A stretch of DNA of 49,884 bases from contig CAIVTJ010000023.1 of the NCBI GenBank assembly GCA_903908825.1, forward strand, positions 1 through 49,884. The letters are read 5' to 3'. This document shows positions 36,648 to 47,507 of this stretch, piece by piece. The translations under genes and the position numbers were made by a program. The first letter of the stretch is position 1; every line of letters begins with the position of its first letter. Source of the stretch: an uncultured Pseudomonadota bacterium (GTDB lineage Bacteria; Pseudomonadota; Gammaproteobacteria; Steroidobacterales; Steroidobacteraceae). The notes under the pieces are model-generated. The model worked only from the letters and a program-made list of their open reading frames with translations. It was not told where the DNA came from and did not search any database.

Positions 36648-39518
36648 ATGAAAAGAATGCTCGTCAACGCGACCCAGCAGGAAGAGCTGCGCGTCGCCCT
36701 GGTCGATGGCCAGAAACTCTACGATCTCAGCATCGAGATCCCTTCACGCGAACAGAAGAAAGCTAACGTCTACAAGGCGCGCATCGCGCGCATAGAGCCG
36801 TCACTGGAAGCCTGCTTCGTCGATTACGGCTCGTCGCGGCATGGCTTTCTGCCGCTGAAAGAAATCTCCAAAGACTATTTCCGTGCCGGCGGCACGCAAA
36901 ACCGCCCGATCCGCGAACTGGTCTCTGAAGGCCAGGAAATCGTCGTGCAGGTCGAGAAGGAAGAGCGCGGTAACAAAGGCGCCGCACTGACCACCTTCAT
37001 CAGTCTGGCCGGCCGCTTTCTGGTGCTGATGCCCAACAACCCGCGCGGTGGCGGCGTGTCGCGTCGCATCGAAGGCGAAGACCGCGATCAGATGCGCGAG
37101 ACCATGGCGCAGTTGCAGATCCCGGACGGCATGGGCGCGATCATCCGCACCGCCGGCGTGGGCCGTAGTGCCGAAGAGCTGCAGTGGGACATGGACAACC
37201 TGCGCACGCAGTGGGACGCCATCGCCGGCGCCATCACCTCGCGGCCGGCCCCCTTCCTGCTCTATCAGGAAAGCGATGCGGTCACTCGCGCCATGCGCGA
37301 CTACCTGACCGATGACATCGGCGAAATCCTAGTCGATGACACCTCTGCCTTTCAGAAGGCGCAGGAGTACATGCAGCGTTTTATGCCGCCTGAGGCCCTC
37401 AAGCAGCTGCGCTTTTATAGCGAAGACGTGCCCTTGTTCACGCGCTTCCAGATCGAAAACCAGATCGAATCGGCCTACGCACACAAGGTGCAACTGCCTT
37501 CAGGTGGCAGCTTGGTTATCGATTACACCGAGGCGTTGGTGTCCATCGACATCAACTCCGCCCGCAGCACGCGCGGCGGTGATATCGAAACCACCGCCAC
37601 CAACACCAACCTGGAAGCGGCCGACGAAATCGCCCGGCAGCTGCGCATCCGCGACGTCGGTGGCTTGGTGGTCATCGACTTCATCGACATGGAGTCCACC
37701 AAGAACCAGCGGGATGTCGAAGAGCGTTTGCGCGATGCCATGAAGATGGACCGCGCGCGCATCCAGATCGGCCGCCTGTCGCGCTTTGGTCTGCTCGAGA
37801 TGTCGCGCCAGCGTCTGCGCCCCAGCTTGGGTGAGTCCAGTCACCTCAGCTGCCCGCGTTGCAACGGCATCGGCAGCATCCGCAGTGTCGAATCGATGGC
37901 CCTGTCCATTCTGCGTCTGCTCAGCGAAGACACTCGCAAAGACCGCACCTCACGACTGATCGTGCAGGTGCCGGTGCCGGTGGCCACCTATCTGATGAAC
38001 GAAAAGCGCGATGCCTTGCGCACGGTTCAGGAAAAGAGCGGCGTCGAAGTCTTCGTGGTACCCAACCCCGACATCGACACGCCCGAGTACAGCATCCGCC
38101 GCGTACGCGACGACGAAGCCGCACTGGGTGACAACGCACAGCCCAGCTATCGCATGGCGACCACGCCTGAAGTGCCCGATCCGGCCATGCAGGCCCGCAA
38201 GCCGGTACTGCCGGTGGCTGCTGTGGCGACCATCATGCCGACCACCGCAGCACCCCTGCCCCCGGCACGCGAGCCGGTGGCTGCAGCGGTCGAATCCGTT
38301 GTGGCGACACCGATGCCTTCGCTATGGAAGCGCCTCAAGCGTCTGGTCGTCGGTGACGAACCGGCGGCGGTGGCCACACCTGCGGCCAGCACCGAACGTA
38401 ACGCAGCCCAGGGACGTGGCCCGCGCCGCGACGAACGGGGCGGTGCACGTGGTGGCCGCGGTGGGCGGGGCGGTCGTGGTGGCCGGGACGGCCGCTCGCG
38501 CGATGAGCGCGGCGATGCACCGGCCGGCGACCGCGCTGCCAATCCGGCTCGCGAAGCGGACAAGCCGCAGCCGGCAGCCGGCAGCGACAGCGCCAACAAC
38601 AACGGTGCTGGTGGTGGTGGCCGTGGTCGTGGCCGTGGTGGCCGCGACGGTGCGCCGCGTGAAGGTGGACGTGAGGGCGGACCTCGCGACGGCACCCCGC
38701 GTGAGGCTCGCGAGCCGCGTGAGCCGCGTACCCCGCGCAACGAAGCGCCGCGTCCGGCGGCTCCCGCCGGCGATCCGGTGGCTGCACCGGTCGGCGCAGC
38801 CGATGCTCAGACGCAAGATCCGCGTCCTGAGGGCGGTGAGCAGCGCCGCTCACGCCGTGGCGGCCGCCGCCGCAGGCGGGGTGGTTCGGGTAACCGCGAC
38901 GCGGCAGTGGCCGGCGTCCTGACGGACGAGAGCACGCTGCAGGGCACAGACGACGCACCGGCGTTCGATCTGGAACCCTCGGCCGGCGAAGTCAGCCCCC
39001 CGCAGCTGCGCGACCCGCAGCAGCCACAGGTATCCTGGACTTCTGCCGCTCCCGTGGTAGCCGCTGTCCCGGTTCCGGACGTCGTGGCCGCCGAGACGGC
39101 GGCCCCTGAGATCATCGCTGAGCCGGTGGTCGCTGCCGCTGAGCCGGTAGTCGCTGCCGCAGAGCCGGTGGTCGCCGCCGCTGAGGCCGTCGCACCGCCG
39201 GTCGTCGTCGCTGAAGCTGTCGAAGCGCAGGTCGTAGCCCAAACGCCTGTGGTCCAGGAGGCCGTGGAACTGGTCGCTGCTTTCAAGGCTGCCCCGCCGG
39301 TAGTCAGCGAAACCGCACCGGTCGTCGAGGCGGTCGCTGAGCTGAAGGCGGAAGCCGTGGCAGAGCCTGTCGTCGAGCAGCCGCTGACGGCGGCCCTAGC
39401 AACGCCGGTTGCCGATCAGGCCGAGGCACCGCAAGCCTCGTTGCCCGAAGGCACCCAGACGTGGACCTCTGCACCAGCCCCGTCACCGCCCGCGATGCGC
39501 GGTCCGGAGCACGTCTAA
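36648..39518 (+). CDS. rne: Ribonuclease E
   Basis: [61 protein letters not shown]; Zn-link CPRC; disordered RGG-rich and repeat-rich C-terminus. Confidence 0.97.
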   Translation: MKRMLVNATQQEELRVALVDGQKLYDLSIEIPSREQKKANVYKARIARIEPSLEACFVDYGSSRHGFLPLKEISKDYFRAGGTQNRPIRELVSEGQEIVVQVEKEERGNKGAALTTFISLAGRFLVLMPNNPRGGGVSRRIEGEDRDQMRETMAQLQIPDGMGAIIRTAGVGRSAEELQWDMDNLRTQWDAIAGAITSRPAPFLLYQESDAVTRAMRDYLTDDIGEILVDDTSAFQKAQEYMQRFMPPEALKQLRFYSEDVPLFTRFQIENQIESAYAHKVQLPSGGSLVIDYTEALVSIDINSARSTRGGDIETTATNTNLEAADEIARQLRIRDVGGLVVIDFIDMESTKNQRDVEERLRDAMKMDRARIQIGRLSRFGLLEMSRQRLRPSLGESSHLSCPRCNGIGSIRSVESMALSILRLLSEDTRKDRTSRLIVQVPVPVATYLMNEKRDALRTVQEKSGVEVFVVPNPDIDTPEYSIRRVRDDEAALGDNAQPSYRMATTPEVPDPAMQARKPVLPVAAVATIMPTTAAPLPPAREPVAAAVESVVATPMPSLWKRLKRLVVGDEPAAVATPAASTERNAAQGRGPRRDERGGARGGRGGRGGRGGRDGRSRDERGDAPAGDRAANPAREADKPQPAAGSDSANNNGAGGGGRGRGRGGRDGAPREGGREGGPRDGTPREAREPREPRTPRNEAPRPAAPAGDPVAAPVGAADAQTQDPRPEGGEQRRSRRGGRRRRRGGSGNRDAAVAGVLTDESTLQGTDDAPAFDLEPSAGEVSPPQLRDPQQPQVSWTSAAPVVAAVPVPDVVAAETAAPEIIAEPVVAAAEPVVAAAEPVVAAAEAVAPPVVVAEAVEAQVVAQTPVVQEAVELVAAFKAAPPVVSETAPVVEAVAELKAEAVAEPVVEQPLTAALATPVADQAEAPQASLPEGTQTWTSAPAPSPPAMRGPEHV
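39120..39182 (+). repeat. In-frame 21-bp tandem repeat (3 copies, EPVVAAA) in the rne C-terminal region
   Basis: gagccggtggtcgctgccgct / gagccggtagtcgctgccgca / gagccggtggtcgccgccgct. Confidence 0.9.
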
Positions 39519-39532
39519 ACGTCCAGGCGAGG

Positions 39533-39567
39533 CGGTTTCGGACAGGCCCTGCGCCTGTTCGAAACCG
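39533..39567. terminator. Stem-loop between convergent rne and aguB
   Basis: CGGTTTCGGACAGG-N7-CCTGTTCGAAACCG, 14-bp stem with one G-U. No long T-tract. Confidence 0.55.
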
Positions 39568-39594
39568 GCCGTCCCGGCCGTGCACAAACAGCAG

Positions 39595-40509
39595 TTATTG
39601 CCCGTCTAGAGTCAGCAAGGCGCCATAGAGGTCGGGCCGGCGGTCGCGGAACACAAACCAGTTGTCCCGCAACTGCGCGATGGCGGCCAGATCAAACTCC
39701 GCCAGCAACACCGCATCAGCATCTTGCGGCGCCTGCGCCACCAATGCGCCGGTGGCATCGGCAATGAACGACGACCCATAAAAGTTGATGTACAGCTGCT
39801 GCGGATCTTGCAGGGAACGCTCCAGCCCGTGGCGGTTAGCCGCCAGCAAGGGCATCAGGTTGGCGGCCGCATGACCCTGCTGGGTGCGCTGCCAATGATC
39901 ACGCGACAGCACCGGCAAGGCCGGTGGCGGCTCGCTGCCGATGGCGGTCGGATAGAGCAGCAGTTCGGCGCCCTGCAAGGCCATGGCGCGGGCACATTCC
40001 GGAAACCACTGGTCCCAGCAGATGCCCACGCCCAGACGCCCATAACGGGTCTGCCACACGCGAAAACCTGTATCGCCAGGACTGAAGTAAGTCTTTTCCT
40101 GATAGCCCGGGCCGTTGGGGATGTGCGACTTGCGATAACTGCCTAACACCGCGCCGTCTGCATCGATGAGCGCGACGGTATTGAAATAAGCCTGCCCTGC
40201 CCGCTCAAAAAAACTAACCGGCACGACCACACCCAACTCGGCCGCGACCCGGGCAAAGCGCTGCACTGCCGGATTCTCGTGCAGGCTGGTGGCCAGGCGC
40301 AGATGCCGCGTGTCCTGCTCGATGCAAAAATAAGGCGTCTCAAACAACTCGGGCAGCAGCACCACTTGCGCGCCGGCCCGTGCGGCCTCGCGCAGCAGTT
40401 CCTCGGCCCGGTCAATGTTGACCTGGCGATCCCAGCCGCACGAAAACTGCGTCACTGCCACGGTCAGCGGCCGTGCTGCGGCCTGCAAGTGCGCTAAATT
40501 TGCGCTCAT
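39595..40509 (-). CDS. aguB: Carbon-nitrogen hydrolase, N-carbamoylputrescine amidase-like
   Basis: LLPELFETPYFCIEQD (Glu), YRKSHIPNGPGYQEKTYFSPGDTGF (Lys), GVGICWDQWFPECARAMALQGAELLLYPTAIGSEP (Cys). Confidence 0.88.
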   Translation of the reverse strand: MSANLAHLQAAARPLTVAVTQFSCGWDRQVNIDRAEELLREAARAGAQVVLLPELFETPYFCIEQDTRHLRLATSLHENPAVQRFARVAAELGVVVPVSFFERAGQAYFNTVALIDADGAVLGSYRKSHIPNGPGYQEKTYFSPGDTGFRVWQTRYGRLGVGICWDQWFPECARAMALQGAELLLYPTAIGSEPPPALPVLSRDHWQRTQQGHAAANLMPLLAANRHGLERSLQDPQQLYINFYGSSFIADATGALVAQAPQDADAVLLAEFDLAAIAQLRDNWFVFRDRRPDLYGALLTLDGQ

Positions 40510-41459
40510 GCACGCATCCCCGCTGCGGCCTTGACCTGCTCGGTAATGCGCAGCGCCGTCTCCAGCGCACGCAGACCATCTTCACCGCTGACCACCGGGG
40601 CCGCGCCAGTGCGCACACAGTTCAAGAAGGACTCGATTTCCGCCTTCAGTGCATCACCCTGATCGAGGTTCTGTTCCTCGATGGTGACCGGCAACGGTGA
40701 GGGCTCGCCACCCGGCGGCCGCTTGCGGATAACGGTGAGGATTTTTTGTTGCAGGTCTATCGAGATGTAAGCGTCGTCCTGAAACACACGTAAGCGGCGC
40801 TCTGTCTTCAGGCTCACGCGACTGGCCGTGGTGTTGGCCACACAGCCGTTGGCAAAGTGCAGACGGGCGTTGGCGATATCGATTTCGTCTGAGAACACCG
40901 GCGTGCCGACCGCGTCTATGGACACGATCGGTGACTTGACGATGCTCTGCAAAATGTCGATGTCATGGATCATCAGATCGAGCACGACATTGACATCGGT
41001 TCCGCGTTCACGAAACGGCGCCAGGCGATGACACTCGAGAAACCGCGGCGAACGCAGGCTGGACTCTGCGGCCAAGATGGCGGCGTTAAAACGCTCCAAG
41101 TGCCCCACCTGCAGCACCCGGCCATGGGCAGCGGCCAGATCGATGAGGCTGCGGGCTTGCTCCACCGTCTCGGTCATCGGCTTCTCGACCAGCACGTGCG
41201 CGCCATGGCGTAGGAACTCGGCAGCAATCTCGTAGTGCGCCGGAGTCTGCGTCACGATGCTGACCGCATCGACCTGACCCAGCAGTTGCCGGTAGTCAGC
41301 CAGCCCAGTAACGCCCAGCTCGGCCGCTACGGTAGACCGTGCCGGTTCGTGACTGTCGACGACCGCCAGCAGCTGGCAACCGGGCAGGCCGGCATACTTC
41401 TGCGCATGAAAGCGCCCCAGGTAACCCACGCCGATAACGGCCGCTTTGATGTGTTGCAT
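40506..41459 (-). CDS. Gfo/Idh/MocA family NAD(P)-dependent oxidoreductase
   Basis: MQHIKAAVIGVGYLGRFHAQKYAGLPGCQLLAVVD Rossmann start; HVLVEKPMTET; DLMIHDIDIL. 4-bp overlap with downstream aguB. Confidence 0.9.
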   Translation of the reverse strand: MQHIKAAVIGVGYLGRFHAQKYAGLPGCQLLAVVDSHEPARSTVAAELGVTGLADYRQLLGQVDAVSIVTQTPAHYEIAAEFLRHGAHVLVEKPMTETVEQARSLIDLAAAHGRVLQVGHLERFNAAILAAESSLRSPRFLECHRLAPFRERGTDVNVVLDLMIHDIDILQSIVKSPIVSIDAVGTPVFSDEIDIANARLHFANGCVANTTASRVSLKTERRLRVFQDDAYISIDLQQKILTVIRKRPPGGEPSPLPVTIEEQNLDQGDALKAEIESFLNCVRTGAAPVVSGEDGLRALETALRITEQVKAAAGMRA

Positions 41460-41468
41460 CTTGATATT

Positions 41469-41780
41469 ATGCCTGTCGTGAGTGCCACCCAGCGCAAGAC
41501 CGTCGCAGACAGCCCCATCGGTACCGAGTTCATCCGGCTTGGCGTGGGGGTGCTGGTAGGCGTGGTGCTTATCCCGCCGCTGATCTGGCTGGCAGGGCAT
41601 CTGGTCATCGGCGAATACATCCGCGACCCGCTGACCGGTACGACCGGAGGGCCTCTGGCCCTGTGGTCAGACTATCTACAGGCCCTGGCGCAGGGTTCAC
41701 CGGCCTATTGGCTCACCTGTGCCGGGCCGTACGGCATCTATGTGGTGGTGCGCGTGCTGCGCAAATTGCTGGGTCTGTAA
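41469..41780 (+). CDS. Small putative membrane protein, function unknown
   Basis: MPVVSATQRKTVADSPIGTEFIRLGVGVLVGVVLIPPLIWLAGHLVIGEYIRDP..., one to two hydrophobic segments. Confidence 0.6.
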   Translation: MPVVSATQRKTVADSPIGTEFIRLGVGVLVGVVLIPPLIWLAGHLVIGEYIRDPLTGTTGGPLALWSDYLQALAQGSPAYWLTCAGPYGIYVVVRVLRKLLGL

Positions 41781-41795
41781 CGCCGGCCTAGGGCC

Positions 41796-42074
41796 TCAGA
41801 CGTCCGGCCAGTAATGCCAAGCCATGGCCAGCATTACCACCGACAGCAACAACTGCAAGGTCCGTCGCTGCGGCAGTTGGCGCAATTCGCCGCGCAGCGC
41901 CAGTCCAGCACTGGTGGTGAGGCACAAACCCCAGACCACAGCCCAGACCAGCGGCCTGAAATCCTGGTGGTTGGGGGCAGCCAACAGCAAGACCGCCAAG
42001 GACATCGCCAGTCCGGCCGTCAGACAGACCGCCGATCCGAACGTCAACGCCAACAGCATGCCCAGCGGACCCAT
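41796..42074 (-). CDS. Small putative membrane protein, function unknown
   Basis: 92 aa with several hydrophobic segments (MGPLGMLLALTFGSAVCLTAGLAMSLAVLLLAAP...). Confidence 0.55.
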   Translation of the reverse strand: MGPLGMLLALTFGSAVCLTAGLAMSLAVLLLAAPNHQDFRPLVWAVVWGLCLTTSAGLALRGELRQLPQRRTLQLLLSVVMLAMAWHYWPDV

Positions 42075-42138
42075 TGCCTCTCCCGTTTAGCCGGCCCACA
42101 CTCTAACCCAATATCTAAAGCGGGCGGACTCACCACTT

Positions 42139-44298
42139 ATGCACACCTATCGGCAGCCCTTGCATGGCCTGGCCTTGGCCTTCCTGGCAGTGCTGGCCAT
42201 CGCCAGCAGCGGTTCTTCCGGCGCACCGGCCAGCACCGCAGTGGTCCTGCCTCAGGGTGCAGTCCAACCGCTAGAGCGCCAGCGTCTGGTGGCCCGCCGC
42301 ATCAGCGCCATTCTGGAAGAAGCCCACTACCGCCATATCGCCATCGATGATCGCCTGTCAGAGCAGGTGTTCGATCGCTTTCTCGATTCACTCGATGGTC
42401 AGCGCAGCTACTTTACGGCCGCCGACATTGCCGAACTGACGGCCTATCGCCAGCGCTTCGACGACATCATCCACACCGGTGAAGTCGAACCGGCCTTTCT
42501 GATCTTTGCGCGCTACCAGCAACGCAATCGCCAGCGCATCCACTATGCCCTGGACCTGCTGGCCCACGAACCCGACTGGACGGTGCAAGAGAGCTTTGAG
42601 TTCGACCGCGCCAAGACCGCCTGGCCCACCTCCACGCAGCAACTCGATGAACTCTGGCGCAAGCGCGTCAAGGCCGACGGCTTGGCCTTGATGCTCACCG
42701 GCAAGAGCTGGAACGACAGTGCCGAACTGCTGCGTAAGCGTTATGAGCGGGTGCTTAAGCGCACCGACCAGATCACGCCCGAAGACATCTTCGAGACGAT
42801 GATGAATGCCTACGCGCGCACCTTTGACCCGCACTCCAGCTATTTCTCGCCGCGCAACTCTGAGGAATACCGCATCCAGATGAGCCTCAGCTATGAGGGC
42901 ATCGGTGCCACGCTGCAGACCACCGATGAATACGTCAGCATCGTCAACGTCATTGCCGGTGGCCCGGCTGCCGTCGCCGGCACGCTCAATACCAATGACC
43001 GCATCACCGGCATCGGTCAGGGTAAAGACGGCGCCTTTCAAGAAGTCATCGGCTGGCGAATAGACGATGTGGTGCAACTCATACGCGGCAAGAACGGCAC
43101 GCTGGTACGGCTACAAGTGCTGCCTGCCGGTGCAGCCCCCGGTTCGCCGGAAAAGATCGTCGAGTTCACGCGCGGTAAAGTCACGCTGGAAGCGCAGGCG
43201 GCCAAGAAAGACAAGCGCATCGTGCAGCGTAACGGTCGCGCCATCCGCGTCGGCGTGGTCAGCGTGCCGGGTTTCTATCAGGACATCCAAGCACAGGGTC
43301 AGGGAGACAAGGACTATCGCAGCACCACCCGCGACGTCAAACGCCTGCTCGATGAGCTGGCCAAAGAAGGCGGCATCGACGGCTTAGTCCTGGATTTACG
43401 CGGTGATGGCGGCGGCTACCTGCCGGAAGCCACCGCACTGACGGGTCTATTCATCGATAAAGGCCCGGTCGTGCAACTCAAAGACACCACCGGTCGCATC
43501 GAAGTGCTCGATGATCCGACTGCCGGCACGTCATACGATGGACCGCTGCTGGTGCTGGTCGATCGCTTCAGCGCTTCGGCCTCCGAGATCTTTGCCGGTG
43601 CTATTCAGGACTATCACCGCGGCTACATCGTCGGGCAACGCACCTTCGGCAAGGGCACCGTACAAAATCTCATCCCGCTCGATCGTTGGTCGCAGCGGCC
43701 GGTAGACGGTCAACTGACGGTGACCATAGGTAAGTTCTATCGCATCACCGGCGAGAGCACGCAGCACCGGGGTGTAGAACCGGATATCGCCCTGCCCTCG
43801 GCGATCAGTCTCGATGATGTCGGTGAAAGCTCACTCGAGGCTGCACTACCGTGGGACCGCATCGCTGGCGTGCCCTTCCAAGCCGTACGCCAACCGGCCA
43901 GTGTGCCGACGGTCGCTGCCCTGAACCGGGATGCTGAACTGCGCAACGCCAAAGATGCCGACTACCGTTGGATGGTCGCTGACATCAACGCCATCGAAGC
44001 GCAGCGTAAGCTCAAGACGCTGTCGCTGAATCTGCTGGCACGCAAAGCAGAGCGCGCGCAGTTTGACGCCGCCCGCCTCGAGCGCGACAACGCCCGTCGT
44101 GTGGCGCAAGGCAAACCGCCGCTGAAGGCGTTGGATGATGTGGAGACCGATGCCGTCACTGCTGGAACGCCTGCACCCACTGCCGGTGCAGCCAAGGGTC
44201 CGGACATCCTGCTGGATCAGGCGGCGCAGATCATGGCCGACATCATTGTGGCGACAGCACCGGCGCAGGCTGCCACACCGCGCAAGGCAACGCCCTGA
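42139..44298 (+). CDS. prc: Carboxy-terminal processing protease Prc/Tsp (S41 family)
   Basis: 719 aa; signal sequence, PDZ (GIGATLQTTDEYVSIVNVIAGGPA), catalytic region DRFSASASEIFAGAIQDYHRGYIVGQRTFGKGTVQ. Confidence 0.95.
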   Translation: MHTYRQPLHGLALAFLAVLAIASSGSSGAPASTAVVLPQGAVQPLERQRLVARRISAILEEAHYRHIAIDDRLSEQVFDRFLDSLDGQRSYFTAADIAELTAYRQRFDDIIHTGEVEPAFLIFARYQQRNRQRIHYALDLLAHEPDWTVQESFEFDRAKTAWPTSTQQLDELWRKRVKADGLALMLTGKSWNDSAELLRKRYERVLKRTDQITPEDIFETMMNAYARTFDPHSSYFSPRNSEEYRIQMSLSYEGIGATLQTTDEYVSIVNVIAGGPAAVAGTLNTNDRITGIGQGKDGAFQEVIGWRIDDVVQLIRGKNGTLVRLQVLPAGAAPGSPEKIVEFTRGKVTLEAQAAKKDKRIVQRNGRAIRVGVVSVPGFYQDIQAQGQGDKDYRSTTRDVKRLLDELAKEGGIDGLVLDLRGDGGGYLPEATALTGLFIDKGPVVQLKDTTGRIEVLDDPTAGTSYDGPLLVLVDRFSASASEIFAGAIQDYHRGYIVGQRTFGKGTVQNLIPLDRWSQRPVDGQLTVTIGKFYRITGESTQHRGVEPDIALPSAISLDDVGESSLEAALPWDRIAGVPFQAVRQPASVPTVAALNRDAELRNAKDADYRWMVADINAIEAQRKLKTLSLNLLARKAERAQFDAARLERDNARRVAQGKPPLKALDDVETDAVTAGTPAPTAGAAKGPDILLDQAAQIMADIIVATAPAQAATPRKATP

Positions 44299-44304
44299 GG
44301 TAAA

Positions 44305-44332
44305 CAGACGGTGGCCGTGGGGTCACCGTCTG
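44305..44332. terminator. Stem-loop between convergent prc and the coiled-coil gene
   Basis: CAGACGGTG-N10-CACCGTCTG, perfect 9-bp arms. Confidence 0.5.
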
Positions 44333-44353
44333 GGATTGCGGCGCCGCTGAGCT

Positions 44354-45412
44354 TCAGCGCAACAGCGCGTTGCCTAAGTCCCACCAATCGTCACGCAACA
44401 CCGGTGGCACCTGCTGCACATCGCCTGGCTGCATAGGACCCTGGGATGACTCTTCGGTAGGGATAGCATCCTGTTCGCTGCGATAGCGCGCCTGCGCCTG
44501 TAAGCGCAGCGCACGCAGGCGGATTTCTTCGGCGACTGCCGCGCTGCGTACCAACACTTCACGCGCCACAGCAATTTCAGACATGAGTTTCTGGCAACCT
44601 TCGATGTCGCCGTAGCTTTCCAGGGGTTCTGCGCGGCGGCAGGCCTCACGCACCCGATCCAGCAAACCAGTTCGTGCCAAACGCAAAGCCAACACCTCGG
44701 CATAGGCAATGGCCGTGATGTTGATGCCACGCCGGGACTCAAGCTTTAAGCCGGGGAATTGCAGCCCACCACCGGAAGTGACTTGTTCCAGTTTGCCTCG
44801 CACCTGTTGCAGATGATGCTGGCAGCTTTGCGCCATGATCTGCTGCGCGGCCAACTCGTTGTCCAAGCGCTGTCGCTCAAAAAAATGCCACCAGGCATTG
44901 GAACGTGCGCGTGCCCGGGTCAACTCAAGCAACCTGCCACGCATTTCAGCAACCGACTGCTCCGCTTCGGTTAACTCGTTTTGCAGCTGCTGTTGCCGCC
45001 CAAACAAGCCCCGGTTGAACTCAGCCACGTAATCACGGCGTTCGCGATCTTCGTGCTGGGCAGATAGTTCACCGATCAGCGTGGCGACGCGCCAGGCACC
45101 AGTCTTCCAGATATCGCGCAACTGATAAGACACCAGCATGCGCTGACCTTGCAGCGGATCAGCAAGGCGTGCCTCTAGAGCGGCCAGTTCCTCCTGCAAG
45201 CGACGCGAGACGCCCTCCTGCTGCTTGACCCGATCGCGGGCCTGGTAGGCCTCGGTTTGCAGTTCGGCATAGGCGCGCTTGATATCCGCGCGATTTTGGA
45301 ACAACTGCAGGACCCGCTCGTTTTCTTCGAGCGACGGCTCTGAAAAGGCCCAGCGCCGGCCCCTCAGGCGACGCAACCACTGAGCATCAAGTTTGGGTAA
45401 CGACCACGGCAT
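44354..45412 (-). CDS. Coiled-coil-rich protein, function unknown
   Basis: 352 aa, Glu/Gln/Arg/Leu heptad-rich (QNRADIKRAYAELQTEAYQARDRVKQQEGVSRRLQEELAALEARL). No signal peptide seen. Confidence 0.7.
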   Translation of the reverse strand: MPWSLPKLDAQWLRRLRGRRWAFSEPSLEENERVLQLFQNRADIKRAYAELQTEAYQARDRVKQQEGVSRRLQEELAALEARLADPLQGQRMLVSYQLRDIWKTGAWRVATLIGELSAQHEDRERRDYVAEFNRGLFGRQQQLQNELTEAEQSVAEMRGRLLELTRARARSNAWWHFFERQRLDNELAAQQIMAQSCQHHLQQVRGKLEQVTSGGGLQFPGLKLESRRGINITAIAYAEVLALRLARTGLLDRVREACRRAEPLESYGDIEGCQKLMSEIAVAREVLVRSAAVAEEIRLRALRLQAQARYRSEQDAIPTEESSQGPMQPGDVQQVPPVLRDDWWDLGNALLR

Positions 45413-45427
45413 AGGTCTATAAGCGCG

Positions 45428-45940
45428 CTAAATGACAGATTCGTTGGAACCGAAGCGATGGCCGCGGTCCAAGCAGTATTCGAGCCACTTGTTCAGCATC
45501 ATGTTGAGCGCCCAACGCTGATCGAACTGACGCTGCAGGGCAGTGTGCGCACCCGCCAACTGCGGATGCGCCAGATAGCGCGCACAATCGGTGGCCTCGG
45601 CCAGTCGTGCATCGGCATAAACACGCAGTTGGAGGTCTGGCAAGCGATGCCAACCCTGTTGCGCCGAACCTTGAACCGGGACGTCACCAGCCTCACCCAC
45701 CAACGTAACCGGCAGCAGATAAGTAAGGTTAAGTTGCGTGGTGTAAGGGGTTTGTTCGACGACGGTCAGCAACAGATCACAATCACCCTCGATCACCGAA
45801 CGGCTCTGCGCCGGCAAGCGTGCAGCATCACCGCACAAGCGCTGCAAGCGCATAAAGTTGCTCTCATAGAGCGACATCAAGGTCACGAAACTGCGTGCCT
45901 TGGAGCGCCAGGAAACCGGTATGAGAGCGTCAGAGAGCAT
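45428..45940 (-). CDS. DUF1249 (YqiB-like) family protein
   Basis: FVTLMSLYESNFMRLQRL...LQLRVYADARLAEATDCARYLAHPQL...LNKWLEYCLDRGHRF. Confidence 0.75.
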   Translation of the reverse strand: MLSDALIPVSWRSKARSFVTLMSLYESNFMRLQRLCGDAARLPAQSRSVIEGDCDLLLTVVEQTPYTTQLNLTYLLPVTLVGEAGDVPVQGSAQQGWHRLPDLQLRVYADARLAEATDCARYLAHPQLAGAHTALQRQFDQRWALNMMLNKWLEYCLDRGHRFGSNESVI

Positions 45941-45977
45941 GGGTTTGACTATAGCACGCACGGTAACAGTTACCGGA

Positions 45978-46538
45978 CTAGGGAGGCGGTGTGCAGGCCG
46001 CGACAAACAGGTGTTCGCGGTAATAGCGCAGTTCGCGTATCGAATCGTGAACATCAGCCAGCGCCAGATGCGCAGGCGCCTTGCTGAATCCGGCAGCCAA
46101 CTGCGGCGCCCAGCGACGCGCCAACTCTTTGACCGTGCTCACATCGAGATTGCGATAGTGAAAATAACGCTCTAAGGCGGGCATATGGCGGGCCATAAAC
46201 CGCCGGTCCTGACAGATGCTATTGCCACACATCGGTGAAGCACCGGCCGGCACCCATTGCGCCAGAAAGGCCAAGGTCTGTGCTTCAGCTGCCGCATGGT
46301 CAAACGTGCTGCGCCGCACCCGCTCGGTCAGGCCGCTGTTGCCGTGCTGGCGGGTGTTCCACTCATCCATCCCCGCCAGACGCAGCTCATCTTGGTGTAT
46401 CGCGATCACCGGACCCTCGGCCAGCACCTGCAACTGCACATCTGTCACCACCGTGGCAATTTCGATGATGACGTCCTGCTCCGGACTCAGGCCGGTCATT
46501 TCAAGGTCTATCCAAATCAGGTTATCGCGACTGGTCAT
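45978..46538 (-). CDS. orn: Oligoribonuclease
   Basis: [28 protein letters not shown]...[36 protein letters not shown]. Confidence 0.97.
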   Translation of the reverse strand: MTSRDNLIWIDLEMTGLSPEQDVIIEIATVVTDVQLQVLAEGPVIAIHQDELRLAGMDEWNTRQHGNSGLTERVRRSTFDHAAAEAQTLAFLAQWVPAGASPMCGNSICQDRRFMARHMPALERYFHYRNLDVSTVKELARRWAPQLAAGFSKAPAHLALADVHDSIRELRYYREHLFVAACTPPP

Positions 46539-46577
46539 GCGGGCAATCTCCGTGGCTGTGGCATTCTAGCAGTGCCC

Positions 46578-47507
46578 ATGCAAAGTCCTGAACGCTTCGA
46601 CGCCGATGTTATCGCCACCTATGGTCGTCACCTGCTGGTGCGCGATCCGGCAGGCGTACTGCTTAAAGCACGCCCTTTCGGTCGTGCATTAGACATAGTG
46701 TGCGGCGATCGCGTGCACTGCGAGCGTGACGTCCACGCTGAAGTGCTGGTCACCGGTGTATTGCCACGACGCAGCGTACTGATGCGCAGCAATGCGCGCG
46801 CGCGCAGCGAACCTCTGGTGGCCAACCTAAGCCTTGCAGCCATCGTTGTCGCTGCGCTGCCGCGACCCGATCCGTTCATGATCGATCGTTACCTGTGTGC
46901 TGCCGTGTGTGCGGGTCTGCAAGCCATAATCGTGGTTAACAAGGCAGACCTGCCCTTGCGCGCCGAAGATGAAGCCTCATTGGCAGAGTTAGCGACGCTG
47001 GGTTTTGGCGTCTACAGAGTCTCAGCGCATGAAGGCCGTGGCCTCGACACGCTGGCCTTGGCACTGGCGCCCCACACCAGCGTGCTGCTGGGGCAATCGG
47101 GTGTGGGCAAGTCATCACTGATCCAAAAGCTGACCCTCGATGGCACGACGGCCCTCACCGGCGAGTTGATGCGCGAGAGCGAGGGCCGCCACACCACCAC
47201 CGCCTCGCGGCTGTATACCTGCACCGGCGGGGGCTCGATCATCGATTCGCCGGGTGTGCGCGACTACGCACCGTCAGTCGATCAACTGCAGCAAGCCAGC
47301 CTGGGCTTCCCGGAAATAGAGCAGCATGCCGCGCAGTGTCACTTTGCCGACTGCCGCCATCTACAAGAGCCGCGTTGCGCAGTGATCGCGGCGGTTGCGG
47401 CCGGCGCGATTGCGCCGCGGCGCTATGAAAGCTACCGGCGCTTGCGGCGGCTGTACGAACAATTGCATGAGCAGCGCGGCCCGGGGGCACGCGCGCCGCG
47501 CCGCTAG
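46578..47507 (+). CDS. rsgA: Ribosome small-subunit-dependent GTPase A
   Basis: Start [23 protein letters not shown]; circularly permuted GTPase NKADL...[15 protein letters not shown]...DSPGVRDY; Zn-type [20 protein letters not shown]. Confidence 0.96.
   Translation: MQSPERFDADVIATYGRHLLVRDPAGVLLKARPFGRALDIVCGDRVHCERDVHAEVLVTGVLPRRSVLMRSNARARSEPLVANLSLAAIVVAALPRPDPFMIDRYLCAAVCAGLQAIIVVNKADLPLRAEDEASLAELATLGFGVYRVSAHEGRGLDTLALALAPHTSVLLGQSGVGKSSLIQKLTLDGTTALTGELMRESEGRHTTTASRLYTCTGGGSIIDSPGVRDYAPSVDQLQQASLGFPEIEQHAAQCHFADCRHLQEPRCAVIAAVAAGAIAPRRYESYRRLRRLYEQLHEQRGPGARAPRR

Noticed and set aside
38011-38922. 303-aa ORF in an alternative + frame of rne, and overlapping minus-strand ORFs
   Set aside because: Arises from low-complexity GC-rich coding sequence of the RNase E tail; Arg/Pro/Ser-rich alternative-frame composition.
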